A stretch of 64,000 nucleotides of DNA from Pseudaeromonas sharmana (GTDB lineage: Bacteria; Pseudomonadota; Gammaproteobacteria; Enterobacterales; Aeromonadaceae), in NCBI RefSeq assembly GCF_042649925.1, contig NZ_JBHSAF010000014.1, positions 496,001 through 560,000 on the forward strand, written 5' to 3'. The first letter of the stretch is position 1. Each line of letters starts with the position of its first letter. Of this stretch, positions 8,034-17,547 are shown piece by piece. The translations under genes and the position numbers were made by a program. The notes under the pieces are model-generated. The model saw nothing but the letters and a program-made list of their open reading frames with translations. It had not been told where the DNA came from and ran no database searches.

Positions 8034-8831
8034 CTACTTGACGGATTTGTCCATGTCCTGCCAATAACGTTCGTTACTGCGAATCATGCCCTGGATCTTT
8101 CGCACATAACCATCACCAAGTGTTGAGTACCGGTGAAACCCGTTTGCGAGGGCTACCGCGTCCAGAGGCTTAACCTCAGCCCGCATATTTGCCCGGATCT
8201 TGCGCATCTGCGTATACGCCGGATGAGTATTGACATTGATCATGTACGCTTGGACAGCTTGGGTTGGCGACGCAAACGCCTTTACTTCCCCATGTCCATT
8301 ACGTCGATATGGCGTCACACCGCAGCCTTTTTGAAAACAATAATGTCCAAAAAAGTTATTCTGTTTCCTGGCCATACGGGATGTACCCCAGCCTGATTCA
8401 GTAGCGGCCTGACTGATCACCAGCTCAGGAGGCAATATATCCACCCGAACAAGTAACTTATCGATACCATGTTGATCAATCGTCATATCGTCCAGCCGAT
8501 ATTGACGCCCCATATCCTCTAGCCAATCAGACTGCTCATCTGACAATTCGATCCCGTTATCCAGTTGAGTACGCAACCTTTCTAACTGAGAACGTTGGCT
8601 CAGGATCCTCGCAGAAACCACTTCATATGAAGGTCTGAGGTAATCAATAAACGCTTGCTTACGTGCAGCTGAATCCTTTATCGACTTGAAGTCAGGAGGA
8701 TCAGAAAGCACGCTTTGGTTAGTCGGCTCCATGCCGGCAGTCTGGGATACAGTCACTGCGCCGGTATTACCTACAGCCGCGGGTACCGCAACCGAAAGTA
8801 ACAACAGAGTCCATAGTCTGGTCATCTTCAT
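8034..8831 (-). CDS. bax: Bax-like exported glucosaminidase-domain protein
   Basis: The protein has a signal peptide (MKMTRLWTLLLLSVAVPAAVG) and a C-terminal mannosyl-glycoprotein endo-beta-N-acetylglucosaminidase domain of the FlgJ/Bax type. The motif SQAATESGWGTSRMA carries the expected catalytic glutamate. Such enzymes cut peptidoglycan glycan strands in the periplasm. ATG 8831 has a GGGGAG ribosome site and gives 265 residues, close to E. coli Bax (274). The longer open frame to 8954 would bury the signal peptide. It stands alone with a long gene-free stretch upstream. The physiological role of Bax is not established. Confidence 0.85.
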   Translation of the reverse strand: MKMTRLWTLLLLSVAVPAAVGNTGAVTVSQTAGMEPTNQSVLSDPPDFKSIKDSAARKQAFIDYLRPSYEVVSARILSQRSQLERLRTQLDNGIELSDEQSDWLEDMGRQYRLDDMTIDQHGIDKLLVRVDILPPELVISQAATESGWGTSRMARKQNNFFGHYCFQKGCGVTPYRRNGHGEVKAFASPTQAVQAYMINVNTHPAYTQMRKIRANMRAEVKPLDAVALANGFHRYSTLGDGYVRKIQGMIRSNERYWQDMDKSVK

Positions 8832-9545
8832 GCAACAAAGCTCCCCTGCGGGTGATGCGACGTACACAGCTAACGCCGAGTGCATCCTTTCATCACGATA
8901 GAATACGAGGAAAACCTTCCCCCATATCCGGTCGAGCCCCAAGCCGAGTAGCATCCTGGCTAGGACAAACAGCGCGAGATAAACCGCTCACATATCACGT
9001 AACGGCCAAACTCGCAGATACAGACCAGTCAGCATGGCAAATGGCCGGTGAACAAGTCTGCAAACAAGAATGGATTCATACACCAGAATCTCATCCAGGC
9101 CACATCAAGTGGCCAACAACACACATCAACCACACTGCATGCAGACCCGGGATTGGGTAGCATCAACAGGCAGTTTATCTACACAGGCAACCAGAAAATC
9201 AGAAGAAAAAACCGCCGAAAAACAACAGATGTTCCTTCCTGACATCCAGCCAACCTCATTTGGTGACTCTTTAATAAACTAATACCAGGCCAATAGCAAG
9301 GTTTGTGACTGTTCTTTGCCATTCTTGACGGAAAGCCTAAGAACGGTTATCCAAGATAATTCCAGTAGGGGAAGATACACAAAAGAGCATCATTTACAAA
9401 AGCACAACATGTTGTTTTATAAAATGAAAATTAAGATAAATGTCTTTTATGAATACTAAACAAAGCCATGTCGTCTACGTTTATAAAACCCAATCATGCC
9501 CACTGTTGGGTAACAAGTTATTAGCACTCTCGGTAGGCATCATGC
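8832..9545. other. Gene-free stretch between bax and cobB
   Basis: About 700 bp without a convincing gene on either strand; small frames of 60-100 codons here have no ribosome site or recognisable composition. The part near 9390-9470 is A/T-rich. Promoters for bax should lie at its left end, but I cannot pin one down. Confidence 0.6.
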
Positions 9546-10337
9546 TCATTTTTTGAGCCATGGCATATCTTCAAAATTGGTCACTCGGACAAGCGTGTTG
9601 TCATCGCTCAGCGCACATTGCCGCCACTTTGTCGGCTCTTTCAGCAAGCGATCCACCCAGCCTGGTAATGTCTCACCGGCCGGACCATAGTTCGCTTGCT
9701 GAAAAAGCGAACGTTGTTCTGATGGTTCAAGATTAAACTCAACGGTCAGTGCTCCATGACGTCTGGCTTCAGCGACAAATCCAGCCGCTGGATAAACGTT
9801 ACCCGATGTGCCAATCGAGATGAAAAGATCGGCCTGGCCAAGAGCTGTGTAGATATGCTCCATATGCAGTGGTATTTCACCAAACCAGACGATATGCGGT
9901 CTTAAAATCGCGGCGGGCTTACAACAAGCACAACGCGTTTCAGCCGTTATATCATTCAGCCAAGCCACCACCTGCCCACTCTCGACGCAACGAGCCTTTA
10001 GCAGTTCCCCATGCATATGGATCACTTGGGGGCTACCACCGCGCTCGTGCAGATCATCAACATTCTGCGTTACAAGCATCACATCACCTGGCCATTCACG
10101 CTGCAGGCGAGCAAGCGCCTGATGCGCCTGATTGGGGACGACACTGCTGAGCTGCGCGCGTCGTTGATTATAGAAATTCTGCACGAGCTGCGGATTTCGT
10201 ACAAAACCTTCAGGTGTCGCGACATCTTCAATCCTGTGCTGCTCCCATAAGCCATCATGGGCTCTAAACGTCGCCAAGCCTGATTCAGCCGAAACCCCTG
10301 CCCCTGTCAGGATGACAATGCGTGCATGCTGCGACAT
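9546..10337 (-). CDS. cobB: NAD-dependent protein deacylase (sirtuin) CobB
   Basis: CobB uses NAD to remove acetyl and succinyl groups from lysines, for example on acetyl-CoA synthetase. The Rossmann motif ILTGAGVSAESGLATFR, the QNVDDLHERGG segment and the catalytic His of HMHGE are present. The Cys pattern RC...CACC (zinc site) can also be seen. FYNQRR supplies the Tyr and Arg that allow desuccinylation in class III sirtuins. ATG 10337 is preceded by an excellent GGAGG site and gives 263 residues; the longer frame runs back into the ihfA terminator and gene. It is on the same strand as ihfA but separated by a terminator. Confidence 0.94.
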   Translation of the reverse strand: MSQHARIVILTGAGVSAESGLATFRAHDGLWEQHRIEDVATPEGFVRNPQLVQNFYNQRRAQLSSVVPNQAHQALARLQREWPGDVMLVTQNVDDLHERGGSPQVIHMHGELLKARCVESGQVVAWLNDITAETRCACCKPAAILRPHIVWFGEIPLHMEHIYTALGQADLFISIGTSGNVYPAAGFVAEARRHGALTVEFNLEPSEQRSLFQQANYGPAGETLPGWVDRLLKEPTKWRQCALSDDNTLVRVTNFEDMPWLKK

Positions 10338-10350
10338 GTTTTCCTCCATA

Positions 10351-10380
10351 AAAAAAGCCAGGGATCTCCTGGCTTTTTTA
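10351..10380 (-). terminator. Terminator after ihfA
   Basis: Read on the minus strand, AGCCAGG and CCTGGCT (10368-10374 and 10356-10362) form a stem flanked by A- and T-runs, ending in TTTTTT. It closes the pheST-ihfA unit 10-40 nt after the ihfA stop and lies just before the cobB ribosome site. Confidence 0.85.
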
Positions 10381-10389
10381 TATTGGCTC

Positions 10390-10713
10390 TTACTCGTCAT
10401 CGTTATCGATTTCGACCTGCTCTCGCGGGGTCGCATGTTCTACCCTGGCCTTTAGCTTCTGGCCTGGCCGAAATGTCACAACGCGCCGAGCGCTGATTGG
10501 GATATCTTCGCCTGTTTTGGGATTGCGGCCAGGGCGTTCACTCTTGGTCCGCAATTCAAAATTACCAAAGCCTGAAATCTTAACCTGTTCGCCCAGTTCG
10601 AGCGATTGACGGATTTCCTCGAAAAATGCCTCCACCATTTCCTTGGCATCACGTTTACTCAAGCCAAGTTCAGTGAAGAGATGTTCCGCTATATCGGCTT
10701 TGGTCAGCGCCAT
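10390..10713 (-). CDS. ihfA: Integration host factor subunit alpha
   Basis: IHF-alpha pairs with IHF-beta to bend DNA at specific sites in recombination, replication and sigma-54 promoters. The sequence is very close to E. coli IHF-alpha over its whole length, including the DNA-intercalating arm RPGRNPKTGEDIPISARRVVTFRPGQ (split here as RPGRNPKTGEDI and following). A short acidic tail makes it 107 residues instead of 99. It starts 3 nt after the pheT stop, so translation is probably coupled. The pheS-pheT-ihfA order is conserved. Confidence 0.97.
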   Translation of the reverse strand: MALTKADIAEHLFTELGLSKRDAKEMVEAFFEEIRQSLELGEQVKISGFGNFELRTKSERPGRNPKTGEDIPISARRVVTFRPGQKLKARVEHATPREQVEIDNDDE

Positions 10714-10716
10714 AGA

Positions 10717-13104
10717 TCAATCCCTCAAAGATGCGTTGAACTCACTGCAGAGTGCATCGACCACCTTAGCAACGGTGTCGGCAATCTCTTTATCCTCCAG
10801 GGTTCGCTGAGTGTCTTGCAAAATCAGGCTCAGAGCCAGACTCTTTTTGCCATCAGCCACACCCGGCCCCTGGTATATGTCAAACAAGTTTATTCCAACT
10901 ATCTGATTTCCGCCAATTTTTTTGGCAGTTCTCAGAATATCATCTGCAGGAACTTGCTGATCGACGACCAAAGCCAAATCGCGGCGATTAGCCGGGAACT
11001 TGGAGATATCACCCGCCTCAGGAATTTTAGTCTGCAGTAATGGATTTAACTCCAGCTCGAAGACAACGGCTTTGCTCTTGAGTCCCAATTTTTTCTCAAG
11101 ACTCGGGTGAACAACGCCAATCCAACCCAACGGAGTACCATCACGAAGAATACGTGCAGATTGACCCGGATGCAGCGCCGGATGCGCCTCAGCAACGAAG
11201 GTGAAATGCTCGCGCTCGCCAGTCAGTTCCAGAATTGCTTCAACATCGCCCTTCAGGTCAAAGAAGTCCGCCATCCGGCTCGGAATACCCCATTGCTCAT
11301 CCGCCAGATTGCCAGTGATGATCCCGGCGAGCATCGGTTCTTGACGGATGCCATTCTCGGCATTCTCATCACGGATAAAACGCAGGCCGCTTTCAAACAG
11401 GCGGACTCGAGGCTGTTGACGATTCTGATTGTAAACCACCGCATTGATCAGGCCTGGCCACAATGAAACACGCATGGCCGACATATCTGCTGAAATCGGA
11501 AACGGTAAGACAATCGGATCCTGTTGCGGGAACAACAGCGCCATCATCTTGGGTTCGACAAAGCTGTAAGTGATGGCTTCCTGGAAAGCCCGATCCACTA
11601 ATAGATGACGCACCCGCTTCAACGGCAGCGCGGCCTCTTGTTGCTCATTCATCGTCAGATGAGCCATCGGCGGGCAATTAGGAATATTGTTGTAACCGTA
11701 AATTCTGGCTACTTCCTCAATCAGGTCTTCCTCAATCGCGATGTCAAACCGCCAGCTCGGTGAACTCGCCTGCCAGCCATCGGCAGTCGTGGTCACCTCA
11801 AGGCCGAGACGATGCAAAATCTCCGTCACCTCGGCATCATCAAATGCCATGCCCACCACACGCGTCAGCTTATCGCGCCGTAGCGTAATGCTCTCCGCCT
11901 TTGGCAAATCTGCCGCGCTGGTCACATCAATAACAGGGCCAGCTTCACCACCACAGATTTGCAGCAGTAATTGACTGGCTCGTTCCATCGCTCGCGATTG
12001 CAAGGCATAATCCACGCCGCGTTCGAAACGATGGGAAGAATCGGTTGTCAGACCATAGCTACGGGCGCGGCCTTTAATGGCCAGCGGACTAAAGAAGGCA
12101 CACTCCAGCAGGATGTTAGCCGTAGACTCAGTCACCCCGGAATGCAATCCACCGAAAATACCCGCTAATGCCAGTGGGCCACTGGCATCAGCAATCACCA
12201 GCGTCTCCGGAGTCAGGGTGATGTCACTCTCATCCAGTAGGGTCAGTTGTTCTCCTGCAACGGCCATCCGCACCTGAATACCCTGCTGCAGTTTATCCAG
12301 GTCAAAGGCGTGCATGGGTTGGCCCAGTTCGAGCATCACATAGTTCGTGACATCGACGATCGGATCAATGGAACGCATGCCGCATCGACGTAACTTTTCC
12401 TGCATCCAAAGAGGTGTTGCCGCCTTGACATTGAGGCCCTTGAGCACGCGCCCCAGATAGCGCGGACATGCTGCCGGTGCGTCGACTCGAATAGGAAAGC
12501 TATCGCTCAACGTCGCTGTGACCACGTCACATTCTGGTGCACGGACATCACAACGATTCAATACGCCCACTTCGCGGGCCAGACCCGCTATGCTCAGGCA
12601 ATCTGCGCGATTGGCGGTCAGATCCACTTCGATCATGACATCATCTAATTGCAAGTATTCACGCAGATCTTTGCCGACTGGCGCATCCTGCGGCAGTTCA
12701 ATGATGCCATCCGCCTCAACGGGAATGCCTAACTCGCTATAAGAGCAGAGCATGCCATGGGATGGTTGACCACGCAGTTTGGCCTTTTTGATTTCAAAAT
12801 CACCCGGCAGCTTAGCTCCAACCTGAGCGACCGCTACGCGCAGCCCTTGGCGGCAATTCGGTGCCCCGCAAACAATATCCAGCAGCTCAGTGGCACCAAC
12901 ATTAACCTTGGTGACGCGCAACTTGTCTGCATCCGGGTGCTGGGCACATTCGACGACTTCACCGACAACGACATTGGAGAAGAGACCCGCGACCGGCTCA
13001 ACGCCATCCACTTCAAGGCCGGCCATAGTGATTTGTTCAGCCATTTTATCGGCTGTCAGATTGGCCTGGATCCACTCATCTACCCAGGATTTGCTGAATT
13101 TCAT
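10717..13104 (-). CDS. pheT: Phenylalanyl-tRNA synthetase beta subunit
   Basis: PheT is the beta chain of the (alpha-beta)2 enzyme and carries editing and tRNA-binding functions. Domains in order are the tRNA-binding EMAP-like fold near residues 40-150 (HPDADKLRVTKVN), the B3/B4 editing domain, B5, and the C-terminal anticodon-binding FDX-ACB domain. ATG 13104 gives 795 residues, the E. coli length. The open frame to 13185 adds a serine-rich stretch unlike the family. It lies 16 nt after the pheS stop. Confidence 0.97.
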   Translation of the reverse strand: MKFSKSWVDEWIQANLTADKMAEQITMAGLEVDGVEPVAGLFSNVVVGEVVECAQHPDADKLRVTKVNVGATELLDIVCGAPNCRQGLRVAVAQVGAKLPGDFEIKKAKLRGQPSHGMLCSYSELGIPVEADGIIELPQDAPVGKDLREYLQLDDVMIEVDLTANRADCLSIAGLAREVGVLNRCDVRAPECDVVTATLSDSFPIRVDAPAACPRYLGRVLKGLNVKAATPLWMQEKLRRCGMRSIDPIVDVTNYVMLELGQPMHAFDLDKLQQGIQVRMAVAGEQLTLLDESDITLTPETLVIADASGPLALAGIFGGLHSGVTESTANILLECAFFSPLAIKGRARSYGLTTDSSHRFERGVDYALQSRAMERASQLLLQICGGEAGPVIDVTSAADLPKAESITLRRDKLTRVVGMAFDDAEVTEILHRLGLEVTTTADGWQASSPSWRFDIAIEEDLIEEVARIYGYNNIPNCPPMAHLTMNEQQEAALPLKRVRHLLVDRAFQEAITYSFVEPKMMALLFPQQDPIVLPFPISADMSAMRVSLWPGLINAVVYNQNRQQPRVRLFESGLRFIRDENAENGIRQEPMLAGIITGNLADEQWGIPSRMADFFDLKGDVEAILELTGEREHFTFVAEAHPALHPGQSARILRDGTPLGWIGVVHPSLEKKLGLKSKAVVFELELNPLLQTKIPEAGDISKFPANRRDLALVVDQQVPADDILRTAKKIGGNQIVGINLFDIYQGPGVADGKKSLALSLILQDTQRTLEDKEIADTVAKVVDALCSEFNASLRD

Positions 13105-13120
13105 TCTATTATCCCTACCC

Positions 13121-14101
13121 TTACTTGAACTGCTTGAGGAAGCGCAGATCGTTTTCGAAGAACGAACGCAGGTCGTTGACGCCATAACGCAACATGGTCA
13201 GCCGTTCAACGCCCATACCGAAGGCAAAACCGGAATACTTCTCCGGATCGATACCCACTGCACGCAGCACACTCGGGTGGACCATGCCGCAACCCAGCAC
13301 TTCCAGCCAACGACCATTTTTACCCATGACATCCACTTCAGCACTCGGCTCTGTGAACGGGAAATAGGAAGGACGGAAGCGGATCGTCAAATCTTCTTCA
13401 AAGAAGTTACGCAGAAAATCGTGCAAAATGCCTTTCAGCTCGGTGAAGCTGGCCTTCTCGTCGACGAGCAGGCCTTCGACCTGATGAAACATCGGCGTAT
13501 GGGTCATGTCATAGTCATTACGGTAGACTCGGCCAGGCGCAATGATGCGGATTGGTGGCTGCTGATGCTCCATGGTCCGAATCTGCACCCCTGATGTGTG
13601 GGTGCGCAGCATCAGGCTGGGGTTGAAGAAAAAGGTGTCATGGTCGGTTCGGGCTGGATGGTGTGCCGGAATATTCAAGGCATCAAAGTTGTGAAAATCA
13701 TCTTCGATTTCCGGCCCTGTCGCCACCGCAAAGCCCAACTCACCAAACAGGCGCTCGATGCGCTCAATGGTGCGGGTCACCGGGTGTAAACCACCATTTT
13801 CCAGACGACGTCCAGGCAATGAAACATCGATGGTTTCAGCGCCTAGCTTCTTGTTCAATTCAGCGGCTTGCAGAGCATCGCGCTTGGCGTTGAGGACGGA
13901 GAGTACTTGTTCTTTCGCCTGATTGATGCGCGCACCGGCTGCAGGTTTTTCGGCAGGCGGCAGTGCCGCTAACCCTTTCATCTGCTCGGTGAAGTAGCCC
14001 TTTTTGCCCATATACTGAACGCGCAGCTCTTCCAATGCGGCGACGTCATTGACACTCTCTATCTCTGCCTGTGCCTTGGCAATCACATCTTCTAGTTGCA
14101 T
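13121..14101 (-). CDS. pheS: Phenylalanyl-tRNA synthetase alpha subunit
   Basis: PheS holds the class II catalytic core. The N-terminal coiled coil (about residues 1-85) is followed by motif 2 GRVYRNDYDMTHTPMFHQVEG (shown only to name it) and motif 3 GFAFGMGVERLTMLRYG. ATG 14101 has a GAGGAAGC ribosome site and gives 326 residues (E. coli 327). A CCCTCG/CGAGGG hairpin (14115-14130) sits directly before the ribosome site. I find no phenylalanine-rich leader peptide like pheM in the 76 nt before the gene, so attenuation as in E. coli is not evident. The upstream neighbour is a GGDEF-EAL gene instead of rplT. Confidence 0.96.
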   Translation of the reverse strand: MQLEDVIAKAQAEIESVNDVAALEELRVQYMGKKGYFTEQMKGLAALPPAEKPAAGARINQAKEQVLSVLNAKRDALQAAELNKKLGAETIDVSLPGRRLENGGLHPVTRTIERIERLFGELGFAVATGPEIEDDFHNFDALNIPAHHPARTDHDTFFFNPSLMLRTHTSGVQIRTMEHQQPPIRIIAPGRVYRNDYDMTHTPMFHQVEGLLVDEKASFTELKGILHDFLRNFFEEDLTIRFRPSYFPFTEPSAEVDVMGKNGRWLEVLGCGMVHPSVLRAVGIDPEKYSGFAFGMGVERLTMLRYGVNDLRSFFENDLRFLKQFK

Positions 14102-14177
14102 TGCTTCCTCGTTTCCCTCGCCCGCGAGGGGCGCAATCACTCATTGCTAAGAGGGCCATGTTAGTCAAAACAATCTG

Positions 14178-17072
14178 TTATGACCAGTTATCCGGCCGCT
14201 CCTGCTTATGGATCGGTTCACTTAACAGAGATGGCTCATGAATCGCGTATCCCTGCAGATAATCGACACCCATCGCCGCCAGTTTCGCGGCAATATCCTC
14301 GTTTTCCACAAACTCAGCGACCGTTTTAACTCCCACGGCGCGAGCTAGTTCAGCCATCGAGTTCACGATCGCCCGATCCGTCTCGCTGGTATCGAGATGA
14401 CGAACGAACTGACCGTCAATTTTCAATAAATCGATCGGTAATTCTTTGAGATGACCATAGGATGAGAAGCCACTGCCAAAATCATCCAGTGCAAAGGCAC
14501 AACCCAACCCTTTGAAGGTGTCAATAAACGCTCTCGTCGCTTCGATATTGGCAATGGCTTGTGACTCGGTAATTTCAAAACAGAGTCGATCCCAGGGGAA
14601 CTCCGCACCCTCCAGCAATCGACGAATCTTGCGATGCATTTTGGGCGTACCAATGGACTCACCTGAAAGATTCACTGACACCATATCCAGTGCGGCCAGC
14701 TCCTGCGGGTTAGCGGCGAACCACTTGAGCAAGGTATCCAAAACCCAGAGGTCAATTTGCGGCATCAGGCCAAAACGCTCTGCGGCACCAATAAACTGTG
14801 CGGGACGAATCAGGGTGCCATCTTCAGCGCGCAAGCGAAGCAGGATCTCATACTTGGCACCCTGTCCGGTAAGGCCATTGGCTGGCACAATCAATTGACG
14901 CGCCAACTCGAACCGCCGCTCCTCCAAAGCCTGATGAATGCGAGCTACCCAGGCGACCTCTTCTTGATAGAGCTTCATTTCCGGGCTGAGATCGGAGTAG
15001 ACGTGAATTCGGTTTCTACCCTGTCGTTTCGCCGTTGAACAGGCCGCATCCGCCAACGCCATCAAGGCGGAGGCATCATTACAGCCAGTTTGAATCGGTA
15101 CCACCCCAAGGCTTGCCGTCACCGAGTAGATTTTGCCGTTCCAGACAAATTTCAGCTCCTGAATCGCCTTGCGCCATCGTTCAACATATTGGATGACCTC
15201 GTCGATATAGCTATTTTCCATGATGACAGCAAACTCATCACCACTTAGCCGGGTCAACAGGAAGTTTTCTTTCTTCAGATTGGAAATATGGGTAGCGATT
15301 TGCCGTAAGAACTCATCACCCGCAAGATGCCCGCCCCCTTCGTTGATCACCTTGAAATGGTCGATATCGATGAAACAGAGGTAATCCGTGCCTGGCGCAC
15401 TATTTCGCCGCTTAAATAGGTCTTCGAGTGATTGAATCAGATAGCGGCGGTTGTGCAAACCTGTCGCCTCATCATGATTGGCCAAAAATTCGAGTTTGGC
15501 CTGATATTGTTTACTTTCTGTTATATCGACCAGAATGCCTTCGAGCAGCATGGAGCGATTCTTGCCCTGCCGACGGGAAATACGCAGCGAAATTCGAGCC
15601 CAGAAAGTAGATCCATCATGATGGCGCATTTCAACATCACTGCGGATTCCCTCCTTGGCCGATGTAAATAAGCGCGCTAACAGATCGTCACGATCCTTGC
15701 CATTCACATACAGGGCATGGGTTGTCCTACCCACAGTTGTCGCCATGGTCTGTATATCGTCGTAACCAAACATGCGGCAAAACGCCGGATTGGCAGCCAG
15801 CAACTGCCCCTCGAGCGTCGACGTAAACAAACCCTCGTTGGCACTATGATAGAGCTCGAAATAACGCTTCAACCCCTCTGAGGCCTGGCGTTTCGCCCGC
15901 ATACGCCCTTTCTTTTCGATATAAGTCCGGTAGGCCAATGAGAAACAAAGCAAGAAAGCGGCCATAGATGAAAACAGGGACAACAGATACTCACTGATCC
16001 ATTCTTCATGCAGCCAATTAAAACGGGAAGCAAACAACGCCAGGCATCCCAGCATAAAGCCTAGCCATGCATAACAATAGAGTCGTTGCAACCAACTGCC
16101 GCGGTGCAAGAAATAGAAGCAGAACAGCACAGCCAACAGGGTTGTTGCCACATAGCCGGCAAAGGTCGCATAAATGCTCCACCATAACGGAATAAACCAG
16201 GCAGAGGTTGCAACCACTCCCACGGCTAACATCAGTAACCTGCAGATAAGGCGGAGTTTTTTCGGCAGCCAGATCCTGAACATGTCCAACGTTGAAAGAA
16301 TCAGACCGGCGAGTAATAAATTACCGACGACAACCAGTAATTGCTGGGTATCGAACCAATCCGGGAAAATATCATACAGGGTGGCATAGCCTTTCAGGAT
16401 CCATGTCGTCACCACCAAACTCAGACTAAAGAGTGCGTAATACAGAAAACGGCGCTCTCTGATGAAGCCATACATCAATAGGGCATAAAGGCCAACCAAT
16501 AAAAATGCACCACTCATCAGGCCCATCTGTAATTTGCCCAATGCCTGATGATTGGCGTGAATACGAATATCCTGCAATAAGACAGGCATCTGCATAAACG
16601 CATCAGATTTAGCGCGGAAATAGATGTCATAGCCATCAGCGACATCAAGTGATAACGGCAAAACAAATGTTTTCGCCGGATAGGGTTTAGCCCCTACCCC
16701 ACGATCGAGGCCGGTATTCCAGACCCGTTGAATACGACCGTGCTTGAGCAAAAATACATCCAGTTGATCCAACAACGCATGCTGAACATCCAGCATAACG
16801 AGTTGTTGTTCACCAGAACGATTATGAATGGCAACCCGAAACCAATAAAAACCGGGGTCAAGACCAAATGCAGGAAAGTCACCAAGGCTGGTCTGCCACC
16901 CGGGCCGATTTGCAACTTCCCATGGCCAGCGCAATGACTCTGCCGCCGGTAAATATTCAAGCACATGGCTGATATTCTGATTGGTATGCCGATCCTTGAC
17001 TTCAATAGTCTGGATAGCCAAACAATGGCTGCTAAAAAACAGTATAAAGGCGAGCGTAGTCAGGAATTTCAC
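14178..17072 (-). CDS. Membrane 7TMR-DISM/PAS/GGDEF/EAL cyclic-di-GMP protein
   Basis: This protein probably makes or, more likely, degrades cyclic di-GMP in response to an external ligand. After a signal peptide (GTG start, VKFLTTLAFILFFSSHCLA) come a periplasmic 7TMR-DISM domain, a seven-helix membrane block, a PAS domain, GGDEF and EAL. The cyclase motif reads SGDEF and lacks an RxxD inhibitory site. The phosphodiesterase residues look intact: EILLR, the Asn of VNLSGES, DDFGSG, LLKID, and the later Glu and Gln. The frame is open to 17204, but that would overlap rplT and its terminator; GTG 17072 gives 964 residues with the signal peptide at the N-terminus. It is inserted between rplT and pheS. 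Confidence 0.85.
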   Translation of the reverse strand: MKFLTTLAFILFFSSHCLAIQTIEVKDRHTNQNISHVLEYLPAAESLRWPWEVANRPGWQTSLGDFPAFGLDPGFYWFRVAIHNRSGEQQLVMLDVQHALLDQLDVFLLKHGRIQRVWNTGLDRGVGAKPYPAKTFVLPLSLDVADGYDIYFRAKSDAFMQMPVLLQDIRIHANHQALGKLQMGLMSGAFLLVGLYALLMYGFIRERRFLYYALFSLSLVVTTWILKGYATLYDIFPDWFDTQQLLVVVGNLLLAGLILSTLDMFRIWLPKKLRLICRLLMLAVGVVATSAWFIPLWWSIYATFAGYVATTLLAVLFCFYFLHRGSWLQRLYCYAWLGFMLGCLALFASRFNWLHEEWISEYLLSLFSSMAAFLLCFSLAYRTYIEKKGRMRAKRQASEGLKRYFELYHSANEGLFTSTLEGQLLAANPAFCRMFGYDDIQTMATTVGRTTHALYVNGKDRDDLLARLFTSAKEGIRSDVEMRHHDGSTFWARISLRISRRQGKNRSMLLEGILVDITESKQYQAKLEFLANHDEATGLHNRRYLIQSLEDLFKRRNSAPGTDYLCFIDIDHFKVINEGGGHLAGDEFLRQIATHISNLKKENFLLTRLSGDEFAVIMENSYIDEVIQYVERWRKAIQELKFVWNGKIYSVTASLGVVPIQTGCNDASALMALADAACSTAKRQGRNRIHVYSDLSPEMKLYQEEVAWVARIHQALEERRFELARQLIVPANGLTGQGAKYEILLRLRAEDGTLIRPAQFIGAAERFGLMPQIDLWVLDTLLKWFAANPQELAALDMVSVNLSGESIGTPKMHRKIRRLLEGAEFPWDRLCFEITESQAIANIEATRAFIDTFKGLGCAFALDDFGSGFSSYGHLKELPIDLLKIDGQFVRHLDTSETDRAIVNSMAELARAVGVKTVAEFVENEDIAAKLAAMGVDYLQGYAIHEPSLLSEPIHKQERPDNWS

Positions 17073-17134
17073 GGCAGACCCAAGAAACCAGTTCGGGAAG
17101 AGATTAAATATCACTCTGGCAACGCATTCACAAT

Positions 17135-17162
17135 AAAAAAGGGAGGCATGAGCCTCCCCTTT
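17135..17162 (-). terminator. Terminator after rplT
   Basis: GGGAGGC (17141-17147) and GCCTCCC (17152-17158) form the stem. On the minus strand it is followed by a run of T. It ends the thrS-infC-rpmI-rplT operon and separates it from the GGDEF-EAL gene. Confidence 0.88.
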
Positions 17163-17175
17163 TGTGTTCAATCGC

Positions 17176-17532
17176 TTAGGCCAGCGCAGCCTTGGCTTTT
17201 TCAACCAGGGCGGTGAAGGTACCCTTGTCGTGAACAGCGATATCAGCCAGGATCTTACGATCGATTTCGATTGATGCCTTCTTCAGACCATCAATGAAAC
17301 GGCTATAGGACAGACCGTTCTGACGGGCAGCCGCGTTGATACGGGCAATCCACAGTTGACGGAACTGACGCTTCTTCTGACGACGGTCACGGTAAGCATA
17401 TTGGCCAGCTTTGGTAACAGCTTGTACCGCAACGCGATAGACGCGTGAACGGGCACCGTAATAACCCTTCGCTGCCTTCAGTACTTTCTTGTGACGAGCA
17501 CGAGCGGTCACACCACGTTTAACTCTTGGCAT
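17176..17532 (-). CDS. rplT: 50S ribosomal protein L20
   Basis: L20 is an early assembly protein of the large subunit. The 118-residue protein starts MPRVKRGVTARARHKK and keeps the KKRQFRQLWIARINAA segment typical of the family. In E. coli L20 also represses rpmI-rplT translation. It follows rpmI by 15 nt with a GGAGAG ribosome site and is the last ribosomal gene before a terminator. Confidence 0.98.
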   Translation of the reverse strand: MPRVKRGVTARARHKKVLKAAKGYYGARSRVYRVAVQAVTKAGQYAYRDRRQKKRQFRQLWIARINAAARQNGLSYSRFIDGLKKASIEIDRKILADIAVHDKGTFTALVEKAKAALA

Positions 17533-17547
17533 TTGTCACTCTCCTTC

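Noticed and set aside
14102..14177. pheM-like leader peptide and attenuator before pheS
   Set aside because: A short frame starting ATGGCCCTC exists but has no phenylalanine run, and the CCCTCG/CGAGGG hairpin has no T-run.
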